Source: JBBRBB01 sp038206235
Lineage (GTDB): Bacteria > Bacteroidota > Bacteroidia > Chitinophagales > Chitinophagaceae
Reading direction: 5' to 3'
Assembly (NCBI GenBank): GCA_038206235.1
Contig: JBBRBB010000019.1
Location: forward strand, 1 to 64,000
Length of the DNA: 64,000 nucleotides
Part shown: piece after piece, positions 7,044 through 16,326 of the stretch
Layout: every line of letters begins with the position of its first letter
Position numbering within the stretch: the stretch's first letter is position 1
Notes under the pieces: model-generated
The model's input: only the letters and a program-made list of their open reading frames with translations
The model's database searches: none
What the model was told of the DNA's origin: nothing
Translations under genes and position numbers: made by a program

Positions 7044-10000
7044 ATGCCAAAACAACCAAACCACGCACTTACATTTCAGCGCCGCTTTACAAAAGAGGGC
7101 ATAAATCCTTTTGACTTATTTGAATACGATTACCGCAGCAGTGTAATCAAAAATCCCAGCGGTGAAATTGTATTCGAAATGAATAATGTAGAAGTTCCAA
7201 AACAATGGAGCCAGATTGCGACGGATATAATAGCGCAAAAATATTTTCGCAAAGCAGGCATACCTCAAAGCGGCGGAAGTACCGGCAGGGAAACCAGCGC
7301 CAAACAACTGGCACACCGCATGGCAAACTGCTGGAGAGTTTGGGGTGAGCGTTACAATTATTTCGCTTCAGAAAAAGATGCAGAAATTTTTTATGATGAA
7401 TTGGTGTATAGTATTTTAAACCAGGCTTGTGTGCCAAACAGCCCGCAATGGTTTAATACCGGCCTGTATGAAAGCTATGGTATATCGGGTAAACCACAGG
7501 GGCATTATTATGTGGAGCAAAAAGATAGTGAATTAAAAAAATCAACCAGCGCTTATGAAAGGCCACAGCCCCATGCATGTTTTATTTTAAGTGTGAATGA
7601 TGACCTGGTAAACGAAGGCGGCATTATGGATTTATGGACGAGAGAAGCCCGTATATTCAAATATGGTTCAGGAGTAGGAACCAATTTCTCTGCTATTCGC
7701 GGAGAAGGGGAGAAACTTAGTGGCGGCGGCACTTCCAGCGGGCTAATGAGCTTTTTAAAAATCGGTGACCGTGCAGCAGGCGCTATAAAAAGCGGCGGTA
7801 CTACAAGGCGTGCTGCAAAAATGGTTTGTCTTAATCTCGACCATCCTGAAATAATGAAATTCATTAACTGGAAAGTTGAAGAAGAAAATAAAGTTGCTGC
7901 CTTAGTTGCTGCAGGTTACGATAATAATTATGAAGGCGATGCTTACTTAACTGTATCAGGCCAAAACTCCAATAACTCTGTTCGCATACCTAATGAATTT
8001 TTTAAAGTGCTCAAAGAAGATGGCGATTGGGAATTAAAGGCAAGAACTGATGGCAGGGTGATGAAAAAAATCCCTGCACGTGAAGTCTGGAATCAGATTG
8101 CGTATGCTGCATGGCGCTGCGCCGACCCCGGTATGCAATATGATACCACTATTAATGAATGGCATACCTGCCCCAAAGGAGGTCGCATTAATGCGTCTAA
8201 TCCCTGTAGTGAATATTTGTTTCTCGATAACACCGCTTGCAATCTCGCCTCTGCCAATCTCATGAAATTTTTTGATGCGGAAAAAAGTGTGTTCGATATT
8301 GAAGGCTTTGAATACACCTGCCGTTTATGGACTGTTGTGTTGGAAATTTCTGTTCTCATGGCACAATTCCCAAGTAAAGAAGTTGCACAGCTTTCTTATG
8401 ATTACAGAACATTAGGATTAGGTTTTGCCAATCTTGGCACCATGTTAATGGTGAGCGGAATTGCTTATGACAGCGAAGAAGCAAGAGCCATAGCCGCAGC
8501 CATCACAGCAATCATGACGGGCACGGCTTATAAAACCTCAGCAGAGCTCGCTTCAATCCTGGGCGTATTTCCTCGATATCAAGAGAACAAAGAAGATATG
8601 CTTCGCGTAATGCGTAATCACCGCGCTGCTGCTTATGATGCAGAAGATGCTTACGAAAATCTAAGTGTAAAACCTGTTGGCATTAATGCAAAATATTGTC
8701 CCGATGATTTGTTGAAAGCTGCGACAAAAGCATGGGATGAAGCTGTGCAGCTTGGTGAAAAATATGGCTATCGCAATGCACAAACTACTGTTATTGCACC
8801 CACAGGAACCATTGGTCTTGTGATGGATTGCGATACTACCGGTGTGGAACCTGATTTTGCGTTGGTAAAATTTAAGAAGCTTGCAGGCGGCGGTTATTTT
8901 AAAATAATCAATCAATCAGTTCCTGCCGCTTTAAAAAAATTAGGGTATAATAAAAAAGAAATTGATTCTATAATAAAATATGCAGTAGGAAGTGCAGGCT
9001 TTGAAGGCGCTCCATTTATCAATCCTAAAACATTAAGTGAAAAAGGATTTATTGCAGAAGAAATTAAAAAGCTGAATGATGCTGCTAAGTCTGCATTTGA
9101 AATAAATTTCTTATTCAACAGATTTATTTTGGGCGAAGCTTGTTTAGAGAGATTAGGTTTTACAGCAGAACAAATTAATGATTGGAATTTTGATTTGCTC
9201 GATGCTCTTGGATTTACTGCAGAACAAATTGATGCAGCTAATGATTATGTATGCGGCGCCATGACTGTGGAGGGCGCTTCTTATTTAAAGCCTGAGCATT
9301 TACCCATTTTTGATTGTGCTAATAAATGCGGTAAAAAAGGGGAACGTTTTATTCATGCTTATGGTCATATAAAAATGATGGCAGCCTGCCAGCCATTTCT
9401 TAGCGGCGCTATTTCAAAAACAATCAATCTGCCATTTGAAGCAACTGCGGAAGAAATTGCAGATTGCTATATGCTTAGCTGGAAATTAGGGTTGAAAGCA
9501 ACTGCTTTGTATCGCGACGGCTCTAAATTATCGCAACCATTAAGTACAAAATCTGGTAAGAAGAAAAAGATGAAAGAAACAAAAGAAGAAGATAAAGTTG
9601 CTGCACAAACCGTAACAATAACTGAACCTCATATTGTTGATTTAAGCAAGCTTACTGTGGAAGAATTATTAGATGAAGTGCAGAAGCGCATGCAGCAAAG
9701 CAACGACACTATCTTGAAACGGCAGTTATCACGCATTGTTGAAAGAAAAACTTTGCCTGCCAAACGCAGAGGCTTTACGCAAAAAGCAAAAATTGGCGGA
9801 CAGGTTTTGTTTCTCCGTACGGGTGAATACACCGATGGAACTTTAGGAGAAATATTTATTGACCTTGCCAAAGAAGGCTCAACACTCCGCAGCCTGATTA
9901 ATTGTTTTGCAATCGCCATTTCTGTTGGCTTGCAATATGGTGTGCCTTTGGAAGAGTTCGTTGAAAAATTTGTGTTCACAAAATTTGAACCTGCCGGTAT

Positions 10001-10403
10001 GGTTGACCATCCAAATATAAAAATAACAACTTCATTGGTTGATTTCGTTTTCCGTGCATTGGCTTACGAATATCTCGGCCGCACAGATCTTGTGCATGTA
10101 ATAGACAGACCTGAACTTACTCCGCTTAATGAACAAACTGAAACAGAAATACCCGGCAAGCCTTCTTTAAGTAATGTAAGAGTGATAAGCGGTTCTCCTA
10201 ATGTTTCCTCTTCAGGAATACAGACACAAAAATTGCAGAAGACAAGCACTGCAAAAACAGATATTGGTCTCGATGCAGTAAATGCAGCGGCAAAAAATAT
10301 GCAAAGCGATGCGCCTGCCTGTAATGTGTGCGGGCACATTACATTACGCAGCGGCACTTGTTACAAATGTTTGAATTGCGGAAATAGCATGGGATGCAGT
10401 TGA
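7044..10403 (+). CDS. nrdJ: Adenosylcobalamin-dependent (class II) ribonucleoside-diphosphate reductase
   Basis: This is a 1119-residue class II ribonucleotide reductase that reduces NDPs to dNDPs using a B12-derived radical. The start is family-typical (LTFQRRFTKEGINPFD). The catalytic NPCSE motif is at residues 386-390, with C388 the radical cysteine and E390 the general base. The first active-site Cys lies in PHACFIL, the barrel has ATGTIGLVMDCDTTGVEPDF-type segments, and the C-terminus is Cys-rich (CNVCG, then CYKCLNCGNSMGCS) as in long NrdJ proteins. It is monocistronic, with a strong terminator after it. The ATG at 7044 gives the conserved N-terminus. No cobalamin riboswitch is evident upstream. 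Confidence 0.95.
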   Translation: MPKQPNHALTFQRRFTKEGINPFDLFEYDYRSSVIKNPSGEIVFEMNNVEVPKQWSQIATDIIAQKYFRKAGIPQSGGSTGRETSAKQLAHRMANCWRVWGERYNYFASEKDAEIFYDELVYSILNQACVPNSPQWFNTGLYESYGISGKPQGHYYVEQKDSELKKSTSAYERPQPHACFILSVNDDLVNEGGIMDLWTREARIFKYGSGVGTNFSAIRGEGEKLSGGGTSSGLMSFLKIGDRAAGAIKSGGTTRRAAKMVCLNLDHPEIMKFINWKVEEENKVAALVAAGYDNNYEGDAYLTVSGQNSNNSVRIPNEFFKVLKEDGDWELKARTDGRVMKKIPAREVWNQIAYAAWRCADPGMQYDTTINEWHTCPKGGRINASNPCSEYLFLDNTACNLASANLMKFFDAEKSVFDIEGFEYTCRLWTVVLEISVLMAQFPSKEVAQLSYDYRTLGLGFANLGTMLMVSGIAYDSEEARAIAAAITAIMTGTAYKTSAELASILGVFPRYQENKEDMLRVMRNHRAAAYDAEDAYENLSVKPVGINAKYCPDDLLKAATKAWDEAVQLGEKYGYRNAQTTVIAPTGTIGLVMDCDTTGVEPDFALVKFKKLAGGGYFKIINQSVPAALKKLGYNKKEIDSIIKYAVGSAGFEGAPFINPKTLSEKGFIAEEIKKLNDAAKSAFEINFLFNRFILGEACLERLGFTAEQINDWNFDLLDALGFTAEQIDAANDYVCGAMTVEGASYLKPEHLPIFDCANKCGKKGERFIHAYGHIKMMAACQPFLSGAISKTINLPFEATAEEIADCYMLSWKLGLKATALYRDGSKLSQPLSTKSGKKKKMKETKEEDKVAAQTVTITEPHIVDLSKLTVEELLDEVQKRMQQSNDTILKRQLSRIVERKTLPAKRRGFTQKAKIGGQVLFLRTGEYTDGTLGEIFIDLAKEGSTLRSLINCFAIAISVGLQYGVPLEEFVEKFVFTKFEPAGMVDHPNIKITTSLVDFVFRALAYEYLGRTDLVHVIDRPELTPLNEQTETEIPGKPSLSNVRVISGSPNVSSSGIQTQKLQKTSTAKTDIGLDAVNAAAKNMQSDAPACNVCGHITLRSGTCYKCLNCGNSMGCS

Positions 10404-10469
10404 TCATACACATGGTCTTATTTCCGAAATTTTTCGGAACGGGGTGTGACAGTCAGACCAATTCTTTCA

Positions 10470-10507
10470 AACCTCACAGGTCTTAAAGACCTGTGAGGTT
10501 TTTTTTT
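10470..10507 (+). terminator. Intrinsic terminator after nrdJ
   Basis: A perfect 15-bp stem, AACCTCACAGGTCTT, pairs with AAGACCTGTGAGGTT around a single-base loop and runs into a T tract (10499-10507). It lies 66 bp after the nrdJ stop. The right arm is repeated in a shorter form at 11074-11087, ahead of the GT9 gene's end. Confidence 0.85.
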
Positions 10508-10600
10508 CAACCGTTAGTGTTTTTTTAAAAGAGAATAAACCGTTTCTGCAATTGCATCTACATCCTGCAACTCCATACATTTAAAATGACCAGGCGGGCA
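10491..10600. repeat. Diverged duplicate of the GT9 gene's 3' end (partner 11074-11180)
   Basis: About 110 bp here align with 11074-11180: CTGTGAGGTTTTTTT, then AATAAACCGTTTCTGCAATT, then ACTCCATACATTTAAAATGA. On the minus strand it encodes CPPGHFKCMELQDVDAIAET and YSLLKKH with its own stop, against CPLGHFKCMELQSMDAIAET and YSIIKK in the intact gene. The retropepsin-like gene lies exactly between the two copies. This looks like a segmental duplication or the footprint of an insertion. The substitutions show it is not very recent. Confidence 0.75.
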
Positions 10601-10608
10601 ATAATTGA

Positions 10609-10989
10609 TTACTTTACATGCCCACGGGCAATATTCGGGCTATCAGGATTCACTGTAAGCTTTAAAAGTTTGGGGTGCACAACTAAATCCATATCTTCCA
10701 TGGGCACAGCACCTACTAATACCTCATCGCCCATTATAAGAGCACCTACAAAACAGTTTCGGTTTTCGAAGGTAACCTTTACCGGACCAGCATAAGGAAC
10801 CGTATGTGAGCTTCCATCAGCAGTGGTCGCCTCCCGGGTTTCGAGTGGCTTTAGCTGCAGTTGAGTAGCTATATGCTGAGGCAATACCAAATAAGTAGAG
10901 CCGGTATCTGCAAGGCATTTTACCTGCAAGGGTTGCAAACTGTCAATCACAGGATTAGATAAAATGATTTCGGAATATTCTAACCCCAT
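10609..10989 (-). CDS. Retropepsin-like clan AA aspartic protease
   Basis: This is a small protein of about 126 residues with the catalytic motif ADTGSTYLVLP (DTGS, one Asp per monomer) and a later hydrophobic GALIMGDEVLVGAVPMEDMDLVV segment that corresponds to the second conserved flap and hydrophobic-Gly region. Family members are dimeric cytoplasmic peptidases of unknown substrate and are often found as mobile accessory genes. I prefer the ATG at 10989 (MGLEYSEI), the usual family start. An upstream ATG at 11037 would add 16 residues. It sits between two copies of the GT9 3' end, so it was probably inserted there. Confidence 0.75.
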   Translation of the reverse strand: MGLEYSEIILSNPVIDSLQPLQVKCLADTGSTYLVLPQHIATQLQLKPLETREATTADGSSHTVPYAGPVKVTFENRNCFVGALIMGDEVLVGAVPMEDMDLVVHPKLLKLTVNPDSPNIARGHVK

Positions 10990-11087
10990 TTTATAATTAT
11001 TTACCGCAAATATAAGTTGTTGCATACTCTTAGGCAATCACATCTACACTAACGCAGTGAGCGACACACCTGCCTGTGAGGTTTTTT

Positions 11088-12089
11088 TCACCTGTTAGGT
11101 TTTTTTATAATTGAATAAACCGTTTCTGCAATTGCATCCATACTCTGCAACTCCATACATTTAAAATGACCAAGCGGGCATTTTGAGTAACCGATTTTAC
11201 TGCATGGTCGGCAATAAAGATTTCTGATTTCCGACTTCTGATTTCTGATTTCATATTTGCCATAATAAGACTCCATTCCAAACTCAGGAATCGTATTTCC
11301 CCAAACCGAAATGATTGATTTTTTAAATGCGGCTGCAATATGCATCAGGCCTGTATCGTGTGAAATAATCAGTTTTGATTTTCGAACAAGATCTGCGCTT
11401 TCATTCAAATTAAATTTGCCGCAGGCGTTATAAATTTTTATCGGGTCAACAGATGCAATTGCTTCAGCATTTATTATATCTTCTTTGCCGCCTAATAAAA
11501 TTACTGGATGCTCAATTTTGCTGCACAATTCTTTTAGTTTATGTACCGGTAATTTTTTTGTGTTGTATGCCGCGCCAATTACAATCCCAATAAAGCCATG
11601 CTGGTGGCTTGTTGGCAGATGGTCATAAGGCACAATATCGTGTTTAGGAATAAAATAATCTAAGCCTTCACCATCGTTTATAATACCAAAATCTTTTACA
11701 GTATCAAGATAGCGATCAACAATGTGTACTTGAGGCAAGCGATTTATTTTAAAAGCCGTGAGCAGCCATTTTTCAACATTAAGCTTATTGAATGAAAAAG
11801 ATTTTATTCTTAGCAAAGCATTTTTTATTCGCAGCGTTCTCAGGTTGTGATGGAGGTCAATGATACAATCGAAATTTTCATTTTTTAGGGATACAATCAT
11901 TTGTTTCCAGTCATTGTGCAGTAAATGAATTTTATCTATGTAAGGGTTATCAGCTAAAATATTTTGAAAATTTTTTTTGGTCAGATAATGTATCTCAGCA
12001 CCCGGTAATTGTTTTTTCATGCAGCGAACAACAGGTGTGGTAAGAACAATATCACCGATAGATGAAAAACGGATGATGAGAAATTTCAT
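11088..12089 (-). CDS. Glycosyltransferase family 9 (heptosyltransferase-like)
   Basis: This 333-residue protein begins MKFLIIRFSSIGDIVLTTPV, the GT9 donor-site start. It has DCIIDLHHNLRTLR, then FIGIVIGAAYNTKKLP, a LLGGKEDI loop and SHDTGLMHIAAAF in the C-terminal Rossmann half, as in heptosyltransferases. It probably adds a sugar to lipid A-core or another surface glycan at the cytoplasmic face. The tail CRPCSKIGYSKCPLGHFKCM has conserved Cys. A heptanucleotide array (11219-11251) encodes EIRNQKSEIRN just before that tail, and its unit length is not a multiple of three. The final ~30 codons are duplicated at 10510-10600. Confidence 0.85.
   Translation of the reverse strand: MKFLIIRFSSIGDIVLTTPVVRCMKKQLPGAEIHYLTKKNFQNILADNPYIDKIHLLHNDWKQMIVSLKNENFDCIIDLHHNLRTLRIKNALLRIKSFSFNKLNVEKWLLTAFKINRLPQVHIVDRYLDTVKDFGIINDGEGLDYFIPKHDIVPYDHLPTSHQHGFIGIVIGAAYNTKKLPVHKLKELCSKIEHPVILLGGKEDIINAEAIASVDPIKIYNACGKFNLNESADLVRKSKLIISHDTGLMHIAAAFKKSIISVWGNTIPEFGMESYYGKYEIRNQKSEIRNLYCRPCSKIGYSKCPLGHFKCMELQSMDAIAETVYSIIKKPNR
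11219..11251 (-). repeat. Heptanucleotide array AAATCAG inside the GT9 gene
   Basis: Read on the minus strand: AAATCAG, AAATCAG, AAGTCGG, AAATCAG, AAATC. At 33 bp it keeps the frame, encoding EIRNQKSEIRN. Gain or loss of one 7-bp unit would shift the frame and remove the conserved Cys-rich tail. Confidence 0.7.
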
Positions 12090-12198
12090 AACACGAATTA
12101 CATAAATTGAAATGAATTTGACGTAAAATTATTTAGAGCTGCAATTAATGAGTTTGATTTCAGATACATCTTTAAATGAGCATTGCCCGAAAAATATA

Positions 12199-13380
12199 TT
12201 ATAGTAAGCGGGTAACAGAAGATTCTGCAGTAATATCCCCATTCGCTAATTTATCAATCAGCATTATTCCGGGGTGCTTGCCTTTATCAAAACTTCCAAG
12301 TAAATTCTCCATCTGTAAAGCCTTTGCACCATTGACGGTAGCCCACTGCAAAATTTCTGATGCAGTAATTTTTTCTGATGAATGATGAAGAATAGTTTTT
12401 ATTTCATCAAGCATGTTCAGGCTTTTGTTGCTGGCATAGCTGTCTGTACCGATAACTATGTTGCAGTAATTTTTTCTTAGCAATTCTACCGGTGGCATTT
12501 TGTCTTCAATATAAAGATTTGCATTTGCGCAAATGCACCAATACAATTGTTGATTGGTTGATTGGTTGATTTGTTGACTGGCAAAATCAATATCAGTTTG
12601 TGAAGTGAATGTATTATGCACGAGTATTATATTCTTCGCATTACTTAATTTGTGAAAATAAGATTGTAAACTGCTTTTGCCTGTTGGTGTAAAAAAGCTG
12701 TTGTCTATTTTCATCATCTCATACATGCGAATAAAATCTCCCTGGTTTTTAATGAACAATTCATCTTCAAAAGAAGTTTCCTGGTTGTGTATGCTGATAG
12801 TTTTATTCGTAAAGAATGGCTGAATTAAATTCCATAACTCATCTGATACGGAATAAGGCGCATGAGGAACTAAAGCAGTTGGTAGTTGGTTGAATTGTTC
12901 TACTATTTTTTGTGATAATTGAAACCGTTGTTCTGCAATTTGCGGATGCCAGCCGCTTACTTCAATGAAATTGTAATAACTCAATCTGCTTTTCAATTTT
13001 TGAGAAAGCGTTAATGTGTTATTGCAAATATCACCTGCGGCAACAATACCATTTGCAAACATTTCGTCTTCTGCTTTTGCAATAGCTTCGAGAATTTCTT
13101 CATCATCAAAATGGCGTTCTGTTACCACTTTAAAAACAAAATTAACCAAGCCTGTTTTTTCAGGGATTAAACCCTTCATGTGACTTAATTCCAAATGGCA
13201 ATGGCAATTGACAAAGCCGGGAGAAATAAGACCGTTAAATTCTTGTACATCATCGCCTGCATTTTCTTTTATTATTATCTCTTCTACATAGTCTTGTTCA
13301 TTTAATATAAGCACATGATTACCTGACAACATTTCTGTTCCGGTAAAAAGATAATCAGCTTTAAATTTTCTGAAAGACAA
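12199..13380 (-). CDS. Amidohydrolase superfamily deaminase-like protein
   Basis: This 393-residue metal-dependent hydrolase has an N-terminal beta-sandwich part, then the metal-binding PGFVNCHCHLELSH motif (near 72-85), HAPYSVSDELW, SIHNQETSFEDELF and the catalytic VIGTDSYASN motif near the C-terminal third. It ends with the usual NGAKAL...LGSFDKGKHPGIMLID segment. The CHCHLE form resembles cytosine or aminodeoxyfutalosine deaminases. A role in menaquinone synthesis by the futalosine route is possible but not shown by its neighbours. An 8-bp repeat (TTGATTGG, ~12548-12572) lies in the coding sequence and encodes QQINQSTNQQ, a local expansion. Gene stands alone. Confidence 0.75.
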   Translation of the reverse strand: MSFRKFKADYLFTGTEMLSGNHVLILNEQDYVEEIIIKENAGDDVQEFNGLISPGFVNCHCHLELSHMKGLIPEKTGLVNFVFKVVTERHFDDEEILEAIAKAEDEMFANGIVAAGDICNNTLTLSQKLKSRLSYYNFIEVSGWHPQIAEQRFQLSQKIVEQFNQLPTALVPHAPYSVSDELWNLIQPFFTNKTISIHNQETSFEDELFIKNQGDFIRMYEMMKIDNSFFTPTGKSSLQSYFHKLSNAKNIILVHNTFTSQTDIDFASQQINQSTNQQLYWCICANANLYIEDKMPPVELLRKNYCNIVIGTDSYASNKSLNMLDEIKTILHHSSEKITASEILQWATVNGAKALQMENLLGSFDKGKHPGIMLIDKLANGDITAESSVTRLL

Positions 13381-13420
13381 GAAAAGAATTTAATATTGAT
13401 ATGTTTGATAAAAATAGAAA

Positions 13421-13891
13421 TTATGCATGAGAAAAGCTCTTGTTTTGAGCAGTGCGTAATTTCCTTTTTGGCTTAATAACGGTCTCTTTTACTTTTAAAT
13501 CCAAATTTATAAGATTGATAAATTTCATAAGGTTTTGAAAGCTTACTGTTTTAAACCCATCTGACTCGTAGCGTTGCAATTGCTGTTCTTTAATCCCAAG
13601 CAATTTTGAAAAATCCTTATGAGTAAGGTTATGAGCAATTTTATATTCTATGATGATATTGGGAACCTCAGCAAGGCTGCGTTCTTTAAGAATAATTGAT
13701 TTGTTAGCTTTTAATTTTTCGTATTCAGCGATTTCTTTTTCCATTTCTTTTTTTATGCCTTCCAGCGGGGCTGTAAGCATTTTTAACTTCAAAGAGTTAT
13801 GATTGCCTGAATATTTTGTGGCATTGATTCTTTCAACTAATTCATTTAATCTTTTCTTAGAAATCTTGTATTGCTTTTCATTTTTTATCAT
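13421..13891 (-). CDS. XRE-type helix-turn-helix regulator with N-terminal coiled coil
   Basis: This is a protein of about 156 residues. The first ~75 residues form a charged helical segment (KRLNELVERI, then EGIKKEMEKEIAEYEKL). The second half has an XRE HTH: IIIEYKIAHNLTHKDFSKLLGIKEQQLQRYESDGF, where residues after THKDFSKLLGI form the recognition helix. This layout is common in antitoxins of HigA type and in solitary Bacteroidota regulators. No toxin gene is adjacent. I prefer the ATG at 13891 (MIKNEKQY). The upstream ATG at 13906 adds five residues. The basic tail (KPKRKLRTAQNKS) may contact DNA. Confidence 0.65.
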   Translation of the reverse strand: MIKNEKQYKISKKRLNELVERINATKYSGNHNSLKLKMLTAPLEGIKKEMEKEIAEYEKLKANKSIILKERSLAEVPNIIIEYKIAHNLTHKDFSKLLGIKEQQLQRYESDGFKTVSFQNLMKFINLINLDLKVKETVIKPKRKLRTAQNKSFSHA

Positions 13892-14098
13892 ACGATTCAA
13901 TATCATTGAGATTAACTTTTATTATGCCTTTGGTATTGTCTCGGATAGATACAAGATAGGAAAAAAATAAACACAACAAAATTATTGTGTTTAATAATTT
14001 TAATTTTTCATAATTATTAGAGTCAATTGAATTCGCTTAATTTTGCCACCAGATATTTTCAATTAATAAATGGCAATATATCGGACGCTTCAGGAGCT

Positions 14099-14398
14099 AT
14101 GGATAGCAATAAATCATCTCATATTTTAAACACATCTTCAAACTTATTAGGCTTTTGTCTTATTGTTCTCACTTCTCTTAAAATTTCTAAGTATAGTGAG
14201 CATACATTAATAGATGAATGTACAGGCATTGCTTCTATTTTGCTAATGACTGCCAGTCTGTTTTCGTTTCTGTCTATCAGAACAAATAATGATGCCTTAA
14301 ATAATCGTTATGAAAGAGCAGCAGACATTATTTTTTTAATTGCCCTTACCTTACTCTTTATAATTATATTTCTTATTTCATTCACCATTTTATTATAA
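14099..14398 (+). CDS. Small conserved membrane protein
   Basis: This is a protein of about 99 residues with three predicted membrane helices (NLLGFCLIVLTSLK, then GIASILLMTASLFSFLSI, then IIFLIALTLLFIIIFLISFTILL). Its pattern resembles a small Bacteroidota hypothetical family that I recall beginning near DxSSNLLGF. The ATG at 14099 is preceded by AGGAG and gives the compact family length. An in-frame ATG at 14027 would add a 24-residue leader of unlikely composition. It lies 54 bp upstream of prfA and may share transcription with it. Function unknown. Confidence 0.6.
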   Translation: MDSNKSSHILNTSSNLLGFCLIVLTSLKISKYSEHTLIDECTGIASILLMTASLFSFLSIRTNNDALNNRYERAADIIFLIALTLLFIIIFLISFTILL

Positions 14399-14452
14399 TT
14401 GCAAAAAAGCGTTTTAATAAAAGCCAGAAAAAGGGCTTAAGTAATTATATAT

Positions 14453-15517
14453 ATGACAGAACAATTAGAAGCCATAAAAGCAAAATTTGAACAAACAGGT
14501 GTTTCACTTACTAATCCTGCCATCATCAATAATCAAAAAGAATTCAGCAGGCTTAGTAAAGAATACCGCGACATGGAAAAAATTGTAAAGCCTTATGAGG
14601 AATATCGCAAAGTATTGGCAGATTATGACTTTGCAAAAGCGGGCTTGAATAGTAATGATGAAGAGCTGAGAGAGCTCGCTAAAATGGAATTGCCCGAACT
14701 GGAAGAAAAAAAAGAGACATTAGAAAAACAGTTAACCAAATTATTAATACCCAAAGACCCGCAGGATGATAAGAATGCAGTGATTGAAATTCGTGCAGGC
14801 ACAGGCGGAGATGAAGCGAGTTTATTTGCCGGCGATTTGCTCGAAATGTATTTACGATACTGCGCAAAAAAAGGCTGGAAAACTTCTATCATCAGTGAAA
14901 GCGAGGGAACGGTTGGCGGCTACAAAGAAGTAGTTGCAGAAGTGCAGGGCGATGATGTGTATGGCACATTAAAATTTGAAAGCGGTGTTCATCGCGTGCA
15001 GCGCGTGCCCACTACAGAAACACAAGGGCGTGTGCATACCAGCGCTGCAACTGTTGCGGTAATGCCTGAAGCAGAGGAAGTAGATTTTGAATTAAACCCT
15101 GCCGATGTAAAAATGGAAACTGCACGCAGCGGTGGTGCTGGCGGTCAGAATGTAAATAAAGTAGAAACCAAAGTAATGCTTACACATATACCTACTGGTA
15201 CAGTAGTGGTTTGCCAAACAGAACGCAGCCAGTTGGGAAACCGTGAAAAAGCAATGACCATGCTGCGTACGAAACTTTATGAAGAGCAGGTGCGCAAGCA
15301 GGAAGAGGAAATATCACGCCACAGAAAAACACTCGTAAGCACCGGCGACAGGAGCGCAAAAATTCGCACTTACAATTGGCCGCAGGGAAGAGTTACTGAC
15401 CATCGCATTGGCTTAACATCGTATAATTTAGATTCTGTTATCAGCGGAAACATTGATGAGTTTATTGAGGCATTGCAGGTTGCAGAGAATGCTGCAAAAA
15501 TTGCGAAGCAGAATTAG
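14453..15517 (+). CDS. prfA: Peptide chain release factor 1
   Basis: This 354-residue class I release factor recognises UAA and UAG and releases the finished peptide from the ribosome. The tripeptide anticodon is PTT at residues 186-188 (RVPTTETQG), the RF1-type PxT. The hydrolysis motif GGQ is at 230-232 in SGGAGGQNVNKVETKV. An N-terminal coiled-coil domain (residues 1-100) and the C-terminal TYNWPQGRVTDHRIG segment complete the normal architecture. Full length, no anomalies. Gln232 is the expected target of PrmC methylation, but no prmC is adjacent. Confidence 0.96.
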   Translation: MTEQLEAIKAKFEQTGVSLTNPAIINNQKEFSRLSKEYRDMEKIVKPYEEYRKVLADYDFAKAGLNSNDEELRELAKMELPELEEKKETLEKQLTKLLIPKDPQDDKNAVIEIRAGTGGDEASLFAGDLLEMYLRYCAKKGWKTSIISESEGTVGGYKEVVAEVQGDDVYGTLKFESGVHRVQRVPTTETQGRVHTSAATVAVMPEAEEVDFELNPADVKMETARSGGAGGQNVNKVETKVMLTHIPTGTVVVCQTERSQLGNREKAMTMLRTKLYEEQVRKQEEEISRHRKTLVSTGDRSAKIRTYNWPQGRVTDHRIGLTSYNLDSVISGNIDEFIEALQVAENAAKIAKQN

Positions 15518-15537
15518 CGCATAATTTAATTGCACGA

Positions 15538-16326
15538 TTATTCTCTAACAACAACCGGTTTTAATTTTATAATTCTTAACTTATCTAATGCACGCATGAT
15601 AATATAGGTGGTATCAAATTCAAACCATTTGCGGGCAAAGTTTGCATTGTCTTTTGCGTGATGATGATTGTTCTGAAATAATTCACCCATCAATAACACA
15701 CCAAAGGGTGACGTATTTTTAGAATGGTCACCATTGTTATAATTACTATATCCATATTTATGTCCACACCAGTTTACCGCCGCTCCTTGTATAGGACCAA
15801 TTAAGAAATGTACAGGCAATAATAAAAACCACCAGGCGTTTGGTGCAAAATAAATATAGAATGCCGTGTAAGCTAAGCCAAAGAGTATTCTGGTAATCCA
15901 GTTATTTCCTAACCGGTCAAGCTTATTCCATGCAGGCAAATATTCTCTGGTAAATTGTTCTTCGGGAATATTTTTTCCTGTTTCAAACCCATTAAAAATT
16001 GCGGCAGTATGCCTCATCATTCGCCACACATCTTTAAAAAAATGTGGCGAATGAGGGTCTTTTTCCGTATCGCTGTAAACATGGTGCATTCTGTGCAAAA
16101 CACCGTAAGCACGCGGCATTAAAAAAGATGAGCCTTGCGCAAACCATGTACTAAAATAAAATATTTTTTCCCATTTTTTAGTGGTGGTGTACATCTGATG
16201 AGATGCATATCTATGCAAAAAAAAGGAATGAAAGAAGAGTGAAAGAAACCAATGCAGCGTGAAAAATATAAGAATAGCTATCATAATAAATTTTAAGAAA
16301 GATAAAAATAAACCATCCCGTTTCAT
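15538..16326 (-). CDS. Membrane fatty acid desaturase
   Basis: This 262-residue integral membrane di-iron desaturase has the three histidine boxes HRYASH (near 38), HRMHH (near 78) and QNNHHH (near 219). Four hydrophobic helices (FLKFIMIAILIFFTLHWFL, FYFSTWFAQGSSFLM, FGLAYTAFYIYFAPNAWWFLLLP, and a weaker one) frame them. It resembles acyl-CoA or acyl-lipid delta-9 desaturases and would introduce double bonds to adjust membrane fluidity, requiring an electron donor encoded elsewhere. It is convergent with prfA (20 bp apart). A second Met (MIAILIFF) is a possible start 13 residues in. Confidence 0.85.
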   Translation of the reverse strand: MKRDGLFLSFLKFIMIAILIFFTLHWFLSLFFHSFFLHRYASHQMYTTTKKWEKIFYFSTWFAQGSSFLMPRAYGVLHRMHHVYSDTEKDPHSPHFFKDVWRMMRHTAAIFNGFETGKNIPEEQFTREYLPAWNKLDRLGNNWITRILFGLAYTAFYIYFAPNAWWFLLLPVHFLIGPIQGAAVNWCGHKYGYSNYNNGDHSKNTSPFGVLLMGELFQNNHHHAKDNANFARKWFEFDTTYIIMRALDKLRIIKLKPVVVRE

